From assembly GCA_942492635.1 (NCBI GenBank), contig CALOFP010000003.1, positions 1,178,001 through 1,242,000 on the forward strand: DNA of 64,000 nt. Reading direction: 5' to 3'. Origin of the DNA: CALOFP01 sp942492635. GTDB taxonomy: Bacteria; UBP6; UBA1177; CALOFP01. Below, in pieces: positions 1-10,500 of the stretch. Under the pieces are notes generated by a model that was not told the origin of the DNA, did no database searches, and saw only the letters and a list, made by a program, of their open reading frames with translations. The first letter of the stretch is position 1. Each line of letters opens with the position of its first letter. The position numbers and the translations under genes are program-made.

Positions 1-1
1 T

Positions 2-2110
2 AACAATGGTACCTGTTCAGTGAAAGATGACAACACTGCAGTCTGCGGTTGCAACACTAACTTCATTAATGATAAGACTGACGCAATGAACTGTATCGCT
101 GACCCGTGTAAGGATCAGAATTGCGGTGGAAACGGTACCTGTTCAGTCAAAGATGACAACACTGCAGTCTGCGGTTGCAACACAGATTTCATTAACGACA
201 AAACTAATGCTATGAACTGCATTCCTGACCCGTGTAAGGATCAGAATTGCGGTGGAAACGGCACCTGTTCTGTAGATGATTCCAATGCGGCTGTTTGCGG
301 CTGCAACACAGGTTTCATACACGACAAAACTAATACGATGAACTGCATTGCCGATCCTTGTAAGAATCAGAATTGCGGAAACAACGGTACCTGTTCAGTG
401 AAAGATGACAACACTGCAGTCTGCGGTTGCAACACAGATTTCATTAACGACAAAACTAATGCTATGAACTGCATTCCTGACCCGTGTAAGGATCAGAATT
501 GCGGTGGAAACGGCACCTGTTCTGTAGATGATTCCAACACTGCAGTCTGCGGTTGCAACACTGACTTTATTAATGATAAGACTGACGCAATGAACTGTAT
601 CGCTGACCCGTGTAAGGATCAGATATGTGGTGGCAACGGAACTTGTTCTGTAGATAGTACGAATAACGCATCCTGCGGATGTAACGAAGGGTTCAAAAAC
701 GATCCTGAAGATGCAATGAACTGTATCACTGACACTTGTCATAACCAAACATGCGGTGGAAACGGAACCTGCTCAATGAATGCAGAAGGTTATGCCATCT
801 GCACATGCAGCCCGAATTTTATCAACGATAAAACAAATCCCCTCAACTGTATCGCCGATCCATGTGAAAATCAGACATGCGGAGGAAACGGAAGTTGTAC
901 TGTCGATAATTCCAACACTCCTGTCTGCGGTTGCAACCCAGATTACATCAATGACAAGACAAATGCCATGAACTGTATCGCAGATCCGTGTAAGAATCAG
1001 AATTGTGGAAACAACGGTACCTGTTCTGTTGATGATTCCAATACCGCCGTTTGTTCCTGTAACACAGACTTCATTAATGACAAGACAGATCCGATGAACT
1101 GTATCGCAGATCCATGTAAGGATCAGAATTGCGGCGGAAACGGAAGTTGTAATGTAGATGATTCCAACAGTACCGTCTGCGGCTGTAACCTCAATTTCAT
1201 AAAAGATAAAAATGACGACATGAACTGTATTGCAGATCCATGTCTTGATGAAAACTGCGGTGGAAACGGATTGTGCAGCGTAAACGATTCCAACCTTCCG
1301 GAGTGTGCATGCAACACTGGTTCAATTATTGACAAAACAGATCCTATGAACTGCATTGCAGATCCGTGTACGGGGCAGAATTGCGGTGGAAACGGAAGTT
1401 GTTCCGTAAATGATTCAAACACTGCTGTTTGCAGCTGTAATACCGACTTTATAAACGACAAGACAAATACTATGAACTGTATTGCGGATCCGTGTAAGGA
1501 TCAGACCTGCGGAGACAATGGAAATTGTACTGTAAATGATTCAAACACTGCTGTCTGCAATTGTAACACGGACTTCATAAACGATAAAACAAATGCTATG
1601 AACTGTATTGCAGATCCGTGCAAGGATCAAACTTGCGGTAACAACGGAACTTGCAATATAGATGATTCCAACACTCCTGTATGCGACTGTAACACAGACT
1701 TCATAAACGATAAGACAAACGCAATGAACTGTATTGCGGATCCATGTAAAGATGAGAATTGCGGTGGAAACGGAAGTTGCTCTGTAAATGATTCGAATAA
1801 TGCTGTCTGCACATGCAACATTGACTTCATAAAAGACAAAACAGATGCCATGAACTGTATCGCAGATCCGTGTAAAGATGAGAATTGCAGTGGAAAAGGA
1901 AGCTGTACGGTAGATGATTCCAACAGCGCAGTCTGCGGCTGTATCCCAGGTTTCAAGAACGATCCTGCAGATGCAATGAGCTGTATCGCAGATCCTTGTC
2001 ACAATGTGGACTGCGGCGGAAACGGAACCTGTTCTGACAACGCCGGAACTGCTGAATGTGAATGCAACAACGGCTATATCAACGAAACAGGGAATGCTCT
2101 CAACTGCGTG
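2..2110 (+). repeat. Tandem 126-bp EGF-coding repeat array
   Basis: Units of 126 bp repeat about 17 times inside the EGF-like gene. The motif AGATGACAACACTGCAGTCT begins at bases 25, 151 and 403, which are spacings of 126 and 252. The block around 139-286 recurs almost unchanged around 391-538, showing a 252-bp higher-order duplication. Units further right are more diverged. Such arrays change copy number readily by recombination or slippage. Confidence 0.9.
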
Positions 2111-4264
2111 GAGGGATACGCTTTCTTCAACCCCGACTTTGACCGGTGGGACAATGAAACACCAGGATCCGCAAAACCGACGGACTGGACACTCGACAGC
2201 AAAGCCGTATCCGAGAAAAGGACTGAGAATTCAAACAACTACCTCGTATTAAGTCATGCGTACAATCTCGTCGAAAACGTTATTTTCGCTACTAAACCCG
2301 TAGCTTGCGCTGATCACAAACCATCCGTAATTACTTTCAGAATGAATGCGGCAGGCAAAATCCAGCTCAAACTCAATGTCAACGGAACAGATCTTTTCTA
2401 TAAGCTTTCATCCGGATCAAATATCTTTTCGTACACCGGAACAGCTGAAGTCAGCGAAAACTATGTTACTTTCGGCAACGCCCTCAGCATCGGCAACGGC
2501 CAGGAATGGGAACAGTTCACCATCAAACTCGGGTCGGAGCTTGACGGATTGTGGCAGGAAGGTTCAACAATGACGCTCTCTCTTCTCAGAGGTCAGGATA
2601 AGACCTTTGTCGGATACATAGACGAATTCAGAATAGAGATGGAAAAACCTGAATGTCTCGAGAACAGCGATTGTACTGATGCGGAAAATCCGATCTGCGA
2701 CCTTGACAAAACCAGTCCTTCATTCTTGACCTGTCAGCCCAAACCGAGTTGTGAAGGCGTTTCAATCAAACAGATCAATCAGAATGACGGAGTAGCAATT
2801 GGCGATACCGTTACCATTTGTGAAGCTGTAATGATATCGGACAGGTTGGGCTATTCAAAAAACAGCGCATTCGTTACCGATCCCGACGGAGGAGATTTCG
2901 GCGGCATATTCCTTTATGGAAATGCTCTTAAAACATCAGAAATTAAAACCGGCGATATCGTTATGATTAAAGGCTCATACGCCGAGAACAACAACAACTC
3001 CCAGATTAATGTAACAGAAGTTGTAATACTTGAAGGCAATAAAACGTTTACGCCGAAGTCTGTTTCAAAAAGTGATATTCTCGACGGAAACGGCGAAAAA
3101 TACGAAGGTATGCTGATCTCTATCGACGATGCGGTCATAGTTGATAACGCCAAGTACACAGATCTTGCAAACGGATACGTAACAATATCTAACAGTCCCG
3201 GAAAAACTCTTAACATTTCAAACAAGTGTTCCGTCATGGCAAAACCTGAAAAGAATGATTATTTCTCGACTATTACAGGAATTCTATTTCAACAGGACGA
3301 CACATGGAATATCGCCCCGAGAAATGCAGATGAGATGGTAAAGGGTACCAATCCGTGCGACGCTCATACATGCATGGAAAACGCTTCGTGCTTTGTCGAA
3401 AACCACACCTCAAAGTGTGCCTGCAATGCAGGTTACGAGTTTGATGAAAATGATGCATCCACATGTGTTCTCAAAGATCTCTGCGAAGGTGTTACCTGCG
3501 GAGATCACGGAACATGTTCTTTCGAGAACCTTGTTGTGAAATGTACATGTGAGGCGGATTACAAGAATGATGAAACAGATCCGCTCAACTGTGTAGAGGA
3601 CCTTTGTGCAAACGTAACTTGCGTAAACAGCTGGAATGAATGCAATCCGGCTTCCGGAGCATGCGACATTATCAAAGAAGGAATGTGCGAATCATCGGAT
3701 AATTGTCCAAGCCATGCACCGGAATGCAATGCGGAAACACATACATGCGAAATTCCTTCAGGAGGAAATTTCAACGTTATCCCCAACGGAAGTTTTGAAA
3801 ACTGGACCATTTCTACCCCCGGTGAATACCCTGAAGATTGGGGCGGAAGTAAAACAGCACTTCTCAACTGCAGTATTCTACCCATAAAAGAAAATGTCCA
3901 GGACGGCAACAATGTACTTCAATTTCAGAACACTTCGGGTTCAACAAGAAAAATCACTACAAAAGAAATCCCGGTCCTTGCCGCTGGAGAATATGAGATC
4001 ACTTATTTTGTCAAAGGCAATGGAGAGGAGACTGTCGGACTCTACTACAAGGAAACGCCGGAATCTTTAACGTTCAAGTCAAGCTATCGATCTTATGAAC
4101 AAATAGATCAGGATACATGGCAAAAAAAGAGCTACACGTTCACACTGGAAAGAGATGTTTTTAATATTCAATTTTCAATCTGGGGCAAATATACCAACTA
4201 CACACTCGACAATACATTCCAAACACATCTGCTTTTTGACAATTTTTCATGTATTAAAAAGTAA
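2..4264 (+). CDS. Giant EGF-like repeat surface protein, 5' end missing
   Basis: The reading frame is open from base 2 and begins inside a repeat, so the true start lies left of the window; 1420 residues are visible. Sixteen full and one partial EGF-like units of about 42 residues come first (bases 2 to about 2110). Each has six cysteines in the EGF spacing and the pattern DPCKDQNCGGNGTC...CGC...MNCIA. Then follow a jelly-roll or carbohydrate-binding-like region (about 2110-2640), a Cys-rich link, an OB-fold-like region (about 2750-3340), two or three more EGF-like units (about 3350-3760) and a second jelly-roll-like C-terminal domain beginning NVIPNGSFENW. No catalytic motif is seen. The likely role is an extracellular adhesin or binding protein, by analogy with EGF-repeat surface proteins; its export route is not visible because the N-terminus is missing. 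It is the first of several surface proteins in this window. Confidence 0.85.
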   Translation, partial: NNGTCSVKDDNTAVCGCNTNFINDKTDAMNCIADPCKDQNCGGNGTCSVKDDNTAVCGCNTDFINDKTNAMNCIPDPCKDQNCGGNGTCSVDDSNAAVCGCNTGFIHDKTNTMNCIADPCKNQNCGNNGTCSVKDDNTAVCGCNTDFINDKTNAMNCIPDPCKDQNCGGNGTCSVDDSNTAVCGCNTDFINDKTDAMNCIADPCKDQICGGNGTCSVDSTNNASCGCNEGFKNDPEDAMNCITDTCHNQTCGGNGTCSMNAEGYAICTCSPNFINDKTNPLNCIADPCENQTCGGNGSCTVDNSNTPVCGCNPDYINDKTNAMNCIADPCKNQNCGNNGTCSVDDSNTAVCSCNTDFINDKTDPMNCIADPCKDQNCGGNGSCNVDDSNSTVCGCNLNFIKDKNDDMNCIADPCLDENCGGNGLCSVNDSNLPECACNTGSIIDKTDPMNCIADPCTGQNCGGNGSCSVNDSNTAVCSCNTDFINDKTNTMNCIADPCKDQTCGDNGNCTVNDSNTAVCNCNTDFINDKTNAMNCIADPCKDQTCGNNGTCNIDDSNTPVCDCNTDFINDKTNAMNCIADPCKDENCGGNGSCSVNDSNNAVCTCNIDFIKDKTDAMNCIADPCKDENCSGKGSCTVDDSNSAVCGCIPGFKNDPADAMSCIADPCHNVDCGGNGTCSDNAGTAECECNNGYINETGNALNCVEGYAFFNPDFDRWDNETPGSAKPTDWTLDSKAVSEKRTENSNNYLVLSHAYNLVENVIFATKPVACADHKPSVITFRMNAAGKIQLKLNVNGTDLFYKLSSGSNIFSYTGTAEVSENYVTFGNALSIGNGQEWEQFTIKLGSELDGLWQEGSTMTLSLLRGQDKTFVGYIDEFRIEMEKPECLENSDCTDAENPICDLDKTSPSFLTCQPKPSCEGVSIKQINQNDGVAIGDTVTICEAVMISDRLGYSKNSAFVTDPDGGDFGGIFLYGNALKTSEIKTGDIVMIKGSYAENNNNSQINVTEVVILEGNKTFTPKSVSKSDILDGNGEKYEGMLISIDDAVIVDNAKYTDLANGYVTISNSPGKTLNISNKCSVMAKPEKNDYFSTITGILFQQDDTWNIAPRNADEMVKGTNPCDAHTCMENASCFVENHTSKCACNAGYEFDENDASTCVLKDLCEGVTCGDHGTCSFENLVVKCTCEADYKNDETDPLNCVEDLCANVTCVNSWNECNPASGACDIIKEGMCESSDNCPSHAPECNAETHTCEIPSGGNFNVIPNGSFENWTISTPGEYPEDWGGSKTALLNCSILPIKENVQDGNNVLQFQNTSGSTRKITTKEIPVLAAGEYEITYFVKGNGEETVGLYYKETPESLTFKSSYRSYEQIDQDTWQKKSYTFTLERDVFNIQFSIWGKYTNYTLDNTFQTHLLFDNFSCIKK

Positions 4265-4400
4265 TCAATTCTGACATAGCAATTTCAAAATAATTTTGAA
4301 TCTTCTTCAGAACTTGGGTTTGGAGGCCGAAAAATTAATCAGGTAATTTATCACTTTGCCATTTCTAGTTATCATACGATCAAATTTCCCTCTCCTGTTT

Positions 4401-4430
4401 CCTCCCCTTCTCGGAAGGGGAGGATTTTAA
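4401..4430 (+). terminator. Hairpin, probable terminator of the EGF-like gene
   Basis: A perfect 9-bp stem, CCTCCCCTT paired with AAGGGGAGG around a 5-base loop, is followed by ATTTTAAAT. It lies about 140 bp after the EGF gene's stop. It may instead be the left boundary of the repeat element, because a near-copy of the hairpin closes the other side. Confidence 0.5.
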
Positions 4431-4450
4431 ATGCTTATTCACAAATGCAA

Positions 4451-4700
4451 AAATACCGTTTCCGTTCCCAATCCGAACTCAAAAAAATATCGTGCTCGAT
4501 TCAGCCACTGGGATGATGAAATTATTTGTTTATTGGTGCAAAGAGCCGCCAAATCGGTCTCAAAAAAATTAATACGATCCCATCAGCCGTTATTTCAGCC
4601 TTTATATCTTTAATTTCCTGAATTCAGAGACTGTGACGATAAATTTATTTCTTTTCATTGGATTTTAACGGCTGGATTGATCGGGATATTTGTTTCATGA
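4451..4700. repeat. Dispersed intergenic repeat, copy A
   Basis: Aligns by eye over about 250 bp with 17071-17320, and its right end aligns with 30901-30980. Shared landmarks are AAT.CCG.TTCCG..CCAATCCGA, CGATTCAGCC.CTGG, CAGCCGTTATTTC and GGATTGATCGGGATATTTGT. No coding capacity is conserved between copies. The sequence also repeats internally (GCCGCTGG-like and CTCAAAA blocks). Confidence 0.7.
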
Positions 4701-4726
4701 TAAATTCAGGCTCTTCTTCAGGTAAT

Positions 4727-4757
4727 CTCTCCCCTTATTGTAAGGGGAGGAGCTTTT
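4727..4757 (-). terminator. Hairpin between convergent genes
   Basis: The stem CTCCCCTTA...TAAGGGGAG (4729-4749) is followed on the plus strand by GAGCTTTTTAA. It sits 40 bp beyond the stop of the minus-strand serine hydrolase gene and could end either transcript. It closely resembles the hairpin at 4401-4423, so the pair may be the borders of a small element. Confidence 0.45.
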
Positions 4758-4794
4758 TAATACAGACCCTCAAACAAATAAAAAAAGTTGTCGT

Positions 4795-6564
4795 CTACTC
4801 GCACTCTTCTTCAGATTCCTTCAGGTGAATGTTTCCGAAAAAACTTACGATTTCATCCATTTCAAAGGAGTCTGCGAAGAATTTTATTCTTGAATCCTTT
4901 TCGGGGTCGGTCACCATTTCAACACACTCCCGTATCCTTTTTCCCGTCTGGTTGTCGACAAATATTTTCACGATACCGAAACCTTTATCGGAAACTGATA
5001 TTTCATTTTCTCCGTTTTCCACTGTCTGAATGAGTTCTTCAACTGGAATCGGAAAAACTACTTTTCTTATAAGCCTTTCCGCTCCGTTTGTTTCAGCCAG
5101 ATAAGATTCATCCCCAATGTTTGCAAGGATAACTACACTTTCTGTTCCATCCACCTCTTTGAGAAAAATCTCCTCTATCATCTGTCCGGAATAGGTGGCT
5201 GCGTACCCGTCAACTCCTTTCAGGTCAAAGTACGCTGTGGGAAGAAGCATGTTCTGAATTGTTCCGGTAAATTCATCCAGGTAACCGGATATCCTGAAGG
5301 TTACAAAGTGCTCGCTGTCATTTTCAAAAAAGCTCTCTTCCGCTTCCCGGTGTTCCGGATAATCTATTTTATCTTTGTAGACTTCGTAAATTCTGTAGTT
5401 GAGGTTACTGAATTCACCGTAATTGACGGATGCGTTCTGGTTCACCATTACCGCGATTTTTTCATCGGGAAAATATGTAACCCAGGAGTTGAACACAAGC
5501 ATGTTGCCGCCGTGTCCCCATGAAAGAATCTGCTTGATTACGGATTTCATAACCCCGAGACCGTAATCCGCCGCTTCTGCCTCTCCGGATGGAAAATCAA
5601 CCATCATTTCAACGGATTCTTCCTCAAGAATTTCTCCGTTGAAAAGTGCATAGACAAATCTCGCCACATCCCCTGAAGATGCAAAGATATCTCCGGATGC
5701 CATTTTCTGGGCATAGACGTAATCTTCTATGGGGTAGCTGTAAAACTCCCCTTCGTAAAAAACGTGACCCGTTACATCATCCGGTCTCTCTTCCAGCGCG
5801 AAATAGGTCTGTTTCAGCTCAAGAGGGTCCAGAATTATCTCCCGAATAAGATCTCTGTAGCTCTTATGGGTGACTTTCTCACAGATTGCCGCAAGAATTG
5901 CGTAGTGCATGTTTGAATAGCTGAATCTCGTACCCGGATTAGTGACGTAGGGAGCCTTTATCGCGAGAAATGTTTCCGCAACTTCCTGCACCGAGCTGAA
6001 CACGGTCTTATTGTTCTTCATTTCGGGGACGAGCTCCTCTCTTGGCATTGCGGCTGTGTGATTGAGGAGCATTTTCAAAGTTACTTCATCCGCCTTAAGC
6101 GCATCGGGATACCACCGGGACATTTTGTCCTCTAGAGAAATCTGACCCTCTTCAATCAGCTTCATAACGACGGTGGCCGTATACAATTTTGTAATACTTG
6201 CGACGTTTATGGTGTTCTCGGCTTTAAGAAGCGTACTGCTTTCAAGATCCCTGTATCCAGCAACTGCATTTATCGAATTTTTACCGTCGTATACTGAAAC
6301 GGATATTCCGGCTCCCATGCTGAAGTATAGTTGTTCATTTGTAAGATTTTTGATGGCCTTCTCAATTCTGGAATCCGTCTGGGCCGGAGTGCTTTCCCCA
6401 TCGTCAAGTTCACCGTCCGGCTCCTCCGAATCATCGGAAATGATCGCCTGGAGAGAATCGGTGTCGGGAATGTTGTTTCCTTTTTCCTCAGAACTGTTCT
6501 CAGTCCCATCAGAACATGAAATAAAAACCAGTAAAATCAAGGCAACAAAGGCAAACCTCTTCAT
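4795..6564 (-). CDS. Beta-lactamase-family serine hydrolase, lipoprotein
   Basis: 589 residues, counted from the ATG at 6564. That start is chosen because GGAGG lies 6 bases upstream; an in-frame ATG 12 bases earlier would place the ribosome site inside the gene. The N-terminus is a lipoprotein signal ending in FISC (Cys17), then an acidic linker. The serine beta-lactamase/transpeptidase motifs are all present: Ser123-Ile-Thr-Lys126, Tyr216-Ser-Asn218 and His351-Gly-Gly. This places it in the class C/penicillin-binding (peptidase S12) family, which includes D-aminopeptidases, esterases and peptidoglycan hydrolases. The C-terminal 200 residues look like an extra lipocalin-like domain, as in other long family members. 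The substrate cannot be read from sequence, so resistance function should not be assumed. It probably acts at the periplasmic face of a membrane. Confidence 0.88.
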   Translation of the reverse strand: MKRFAFVALILLVFISCSDGTENSSEEKGNNIPDTDSLQAIISDDSEEPDGELDDGESTPAQTDSRIEKAIKNLTNEQLYFSMGAGISVSVYDGKNSINAVAGYRDLESSTLLKAENTINVASITKLYTATVVMKLIEEGQISLEDKMSRWYPDALKADEVTLKMLLNHTAAMPREELVPEMKNNKTVFSSVQEVAETFLAIKAPYVTNPGTRFSYSNMHYAILAAICEKVTHKSYRDLIREIILDPLELKQTYFALEERPDDVTGHVFYEGEFYSYPIEDYVYAQKMASGDIFASSGDVARFVYALFNGEILEEESVEMMVDFPSGEAEAADYGLGVMKSVIKQILSWGHGGNMLVFNSWVTYFPDEKIAVMVNQNASVNYGEFSNLNYRIYEVYKDKIDYPEHREAEESFFENDSEHFVTFRISGYLDEFTGTIQNMLLPTAYFDLKGVDGYAATYSGQMIEEIFLKEVDGTESVVILANIGDESYLAETNGAERLIRKVVFPIPVEELIQTVENGENEISVSDKGFGIVKIFVDNQTGKRIRECVEMVTDPEKDSRIKFFADSFEMDEIVSFFGNIHLKESEEECE

Positions 6565-6718
6565 TAAAACCTCCAAAACAAAAGATTAATGTTAAACATT
6601 GCAGTCTATATTTGTGGATATCTAATAAAGATAAAGCAAGTGCTGTGCTAAACTTTTTTTAGAAGTGTTTTTAAAGCGTTAACTTACACTTCGACACTGT
6701 TTTACAACCGACTGACAC

Positions 6719-6763
6719 TTTGTGGACGTTGTGGACACGATGGACTTCGGGGACGCTACCGAC
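6719..6763. repeat. 9-bp periodic repeat
   Basis: Five consecutive 9-base units end in GGAC or CGAC: TTTGTGGAC, GTTGTGGAC, ACGATGGAC, TTCGGGGAC, GCTACCGAC. It lies in the divergent gap between the serine hydrolase and the small membrane protein. Function is unknown. Confidence 0.55.
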
Positions 6764-6863
6764 TGTTTGTATTTTATGGTTGAAGGAGCGCGAGGGAGAG
6801 AATTTTTGACTACGACTCTGACAATCCTTAGAATGGCTCGGTAACATTTCATTGGGGGAAATA

Positions 6864-7259
6864 ATGATTTTGAAACCGAATTTTCTGAAGATCGCATTAA
6901 ACATAAGCGTGGTTCCCGTCGCCCTGCTTATCGGGCTTCTTTTAAGCGGACAGTCGCTGAACTGGTTGATTTTAGGTGCTGTAACAGGTGCGTACCTTCT
7001 TTTTTGGATTGTTTCCTACGCCATATCTTTCCGAAAGATCTATGTTGAAAATAAAATGCTCGTGGGACCTTTCGGGAAATTCGGAAGAAAAGAGTCCATT
7101 CCCGTTACAAGGGTTTCTGCAATCAAGGTTGAGAAAAACAGACTGATTTTTCAATTCAAGGATAAGACATCCCTGGCTGTGAGAATCAGGGATTACAGCA
7201 TAAATGATGTTGCAGTCTTCATAAAAGAGTTCGAGATGCTTTATCTCGACATCGACTGA
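6864..7259 (+). CDS. Small two-helix membrane protein with PH-like tail
   Basis: 131 residues from the ATG at 6864, which has GGGGGA 5 bases upstream. An in-frame TTG at 6852 overlaps that ribosome site and is less likely. Two hydrophobic helices (about residues 8-28 and 32-52) are followed by a soluble region whose alternating strands (RKIYVENKMLVGPFG..., then a basic KVEKNRLIFQF strand) resemble the bacterial PH-like domain attached to short membrane proteins. I do not recognise a specific family. It stands alone, transcribed away from the serine hydrolase. Likely an inner-membrane protein of unknown role. Confidence 0.6.
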   Translation: MILKPNFLKIALNISVVPVALLIGLLLSGQSLNWLILGAVTGAYLLFWIVSYAISFRKIYVENKMLVGPFGKFGRKESIPVTRVSAIKVEKNRLIFQFKDKTSLAVRIRDYSINDVAVFIKEFEMLYLDID

Positions 7260-7592
7260 TCTTTTCAGGGTTAGAACGGAAAACACATGCTATCAATTCC
7301 GTTACGATTTGAATTAATATTAATTTTCTAAAACTAAACTAAGCTTCAATTATTTATTTAAAAACCATCCAAAACCTGAAAACATTCATCGATAAATTAA
7401 AAGAAATAGTTATATTTATGCGAATCAATATTCAACTCAGAATATTTATCTGCATAAAATGCAAATAGTTACTGCAACTTTTAATTTCACCAAACCCTTT
7501 TATTTTACTTGACAATTAACCTTCAAAACACAATTCTTTACTGCTATTTAATTAAAAACATCCCTTTTTTAACATTTTTTTGGAGGTTATTA
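7260..7592. other. AT-rich leader region upstream of first C25-like gene
   Basis: 333 bp, strongly AT-rich. The only structure I can support is the promoter-like block near its right end, described separately. No gene or clear terminator for the upstream gene is seen. Confidence 0.5.
7507..7592 (+). promoter_or_regulatory. Conserved upstream block of first C25-like gene
   Basis: TTGACA at 7509-7514 lies 84 bp before the ATG; TACTGC follows 24 bases after it, and TTTTTTTGGAGG precedes the start. The second paralogue has all three elements at identical spacing (11935 to 12019). TTGACA fits a sigma-70 -35 box, but no good -10 hexamer is at 17 bp in either copy, so the exact promoter is uncertain. 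Confidence 0.45.
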
Positions 7593-10500
7593 ATGATTCG
7601 AAAACTCATCTTCCCATTTTTAATCACTCTTTTGTTCTTTTCAACAAGCCTTTTCGGCGGAATCGTTGAAAAAAGCTCGGGAGATCTCTCCATGTCCATT
7701 CCGGACTACTCCTACTACGGAGTTTCCCACTCCCTTGATTTGACGGAAACGGGAAACGTTTCATCTGTCGATGTTGCCGTGGACATTACTCATCCCTGGA
7801 GAGGAGACATAAAAATTGTCCTCACCTGCCCCGACGGTCAGTCGGTAGTTCTCAGGGAACCGGCGAACGACTCCGGTAACGACATAGTTGAAACCTATAC
7901 CGTTGCAGAGTGCAACAACCAGCCTGCCGCCGGTGAGTGGAAACTGACCGTAAGCGACCACGGTTTCTGGGACTGGGGAACACTCAACAACTGGACTCTC
8001 AGGGTCACCGTTGAAGATGACAATCAGAACCACGCTCCCGTTGCCGACGCGGGTGACGATATAACCGTTGACGAGGGAACTCTCGTATCCCTCGACGGCA
8101 GCGGATCCTACGATCCCGACAACGATGAGATAACATATCGCTGGCGTCAGCTTGAAGGTCCCGTTGTGGATATGGATTCTTTTACACAGAACCCCGTTTT
8201 CACCGCTCCCGATGTTGCCGAGCAGACAACTCTCAAGTTCCACCTCATCGTTAACGACGGCGAACTGGACAGCGAACCGGTCTACGTCTACGTTACCGTT
8301 AATCACAAAAACCTTGCACCAATAGCCAATGCAGGCCTGGAGCAGACAGTTTTCGCCGGCACCAGAGTAACGCTTGACGGTTCACGGAGCCGGGATCCCG
8401 AAGGCGCTCCGATAACATTCCGCTGGAGTCAGACTGCAGGTTCAGGCGTTTTCCTTAACGACAGCAATGCCGTTTCTCCCACATTTCTCACTCCCCCCGT
8501 CACCGAAACGGTAACTCTCACATTCGAACTGATCGTCAACGACGGTGAACTGGACAGTGCTCCCGCAACAGTGAACATCATCGTAAAGCCATCTGAAGGA
8601 AACCGTCCTCCAGTCGCAAACGCAGGAGTCGATTTCAAACACCCCGCATCTCCCAAAGTGACTCTCGACGGCAGCGCATCCAGCGATCCCGACGGAGACC
8701 CGATAACGTACTCATGGAGAAAAGTGAGCGACGTAAATGTAGCTCTTAACAATTCAACATATGAGACACCCTCTTTCGACGCCACACGTATTACCGAAGT
8801 AACAACCATAACATTCGAACTGATCGTCAACGACGGTAATCTCGACAGTGAGCCGGATACCGTAACGGTAACAATCGTCCCGGACCAGAACACTCCTCCC
8901 GTTGCCGATGCCGGAAGGGATAAAATCGTCTTTTCGGGCGACGACATAACTCTCGACGCATCCGGAAGCAGCGACTACGACGGTGACCCGCTCTCCTTCA
9001 GCTGGCAGCAGACAGGAGGATATCCGAAGGGAATCATAGAGGGCAACATCGGCATAAACAGCGAATCCCTTACATTCAAGGCGCCCCACGTAGCAGCCCT
9101 GGAGACTTTCACTTTCGAAGTTACAGTCAGTGACGGAGAGGCTCACTCCACCGATACGGTTCAGGTTATCGTGAAACCGATCTCATTCCTTCTTGAAATG
9201 AGCTCTTCGGACACGCCTCTGGATATTCCCGACAACGACGAAAACGGAATCGAAAGCGTAATCAACCTCAAGGACAACAACTCGAAAATCAAGAAACTCG
9301 ATGTAACTGTTGATATAACCCACACATACATAGGCGATCTTGAGGTTGTTTTCACCTGTCCCGACGGCAGAACCGAGGTAATTCTTCACGCAAAAGGCGA
9401 AGGCGGCAGCGCTGACGACATCCGCAAGAGCTTTTCAGTTACGGAATGCAACGACATGATTGCAGGAGGTCCATGGAGTCTCAAGGTGAGAGATACCGAA
9501 TCTCAGGATGTCGGGACGCTCAACAGCTGGAGCTTCAAGGCTGAAACGGAAATTGATGTTCAAAAACCGGTTGCGGTTATCGGCACTGCGACGCCTGAAG
9601 TCAACGGCGGCGACAAGGTTAAGCTTGATGGAGGAAGAAGCTACGACCCCACAGGGCAGTACGGTATCGAGAAGTACAACTGGAGACAGGTCTCCGGACC
9701 TACTGTCTATCTAGGCCAGAATTATGAAACAACTTTCAGGGCTCCTCACACTCGCGACAGAATTGAGATGGAGTTCGAACTGGTTGTGAGCAACCCGACA
9801 GGTGACAGTGATCCTGTCTATCAGACTATCGTTGTCAATCCGTCGATTACCGAAGAGTACGATTTCGACTCCGCCGACACACCTCTGGCCATTCCGGACA
9901 ACAACAGCGGAGGAGTAACATCCGCAAACGCAATGGATATTATCGGAATGCTCATGAAAGCTGAAATCACTGTAGACATCACCCACCCCAACGCCGGAGA
10001 TCTCAAAATTGAATACAAGTGTCCGACGGATAACGTCAACTGGCATGTTTTGAGAGAGAGATCCGGAGAAGGCACGGCGAACATTAATGAAAAATATACG
10101 ATTACGGAGTGCCCCATCACCAACATTCCCGGGCCCGGCACATGGACTTTAAGGGTAAGCGATCTTAACGCAGGAAATGCCGGAACGCTCAACACCTGGA
10201 ACGTAAGGACATTTCTCGTGGACGTCAATCACCACCCCGTACCCCATGCCGGTGACGATCAGTCGGTTGCAGCCGGATCCACAGTACAATTGGACGGAAG
10301 CCTTACATACGATCCCGATGCCCAGTATATCGAGTATGAATGGACCCAGACAGCCGGTCCCGATGTAACGATCAACGAAAAGAATAGTGTGATTGCAACT
10401 TTTGAGGCGCCTGAAGTTTCCGAGCCTACGGTTCTTTCCTTCGAACTGACGACAAGGCAGCATCCGTATGAGAAAAGAGCCGCGGTTAACATCACGGTTA

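Larger units (their letters stand above)
4265..4794. other. Intergenic region with hairpins and a dispersed repeat
   Basis: This gap of about 530 bp separates two convergent genes. It contains a 17-bp AT-rich palindrome (4284-4300), two strong CTCCCCTT/AAGGGGAG hairpins (4401-4423 and 4729-4749) and a dispersed repeat copy between them (4451-4700). I see no supported gene; a 60-codon ORF at 4431-4613 lies inside the repeat and has no ribosome binding site. Confidence 0.6.

Noticed and set aside
395..2002. Long minus-strand and alternative-frame ORFs opposite the EGF array
   Set aside because: They are periodic shadows of the 126-bp repeats, with no ribosome sites or family content.
2..2110. 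CRISPR-like regular repetition
   Set aside because: The period is 126 bp, fully coding and without spacers; no cas genes are present. The same applies to the 12-bp and 63-bp tracts.
4795..6564. Antibiotic-resistance beta-lactamase
   Set aside because: The motifs show the serine hydrolase fold, but length, the extra C-terminal region and the lipoprotein anchor fit the broad S12 family; resistance cannot be inferred.
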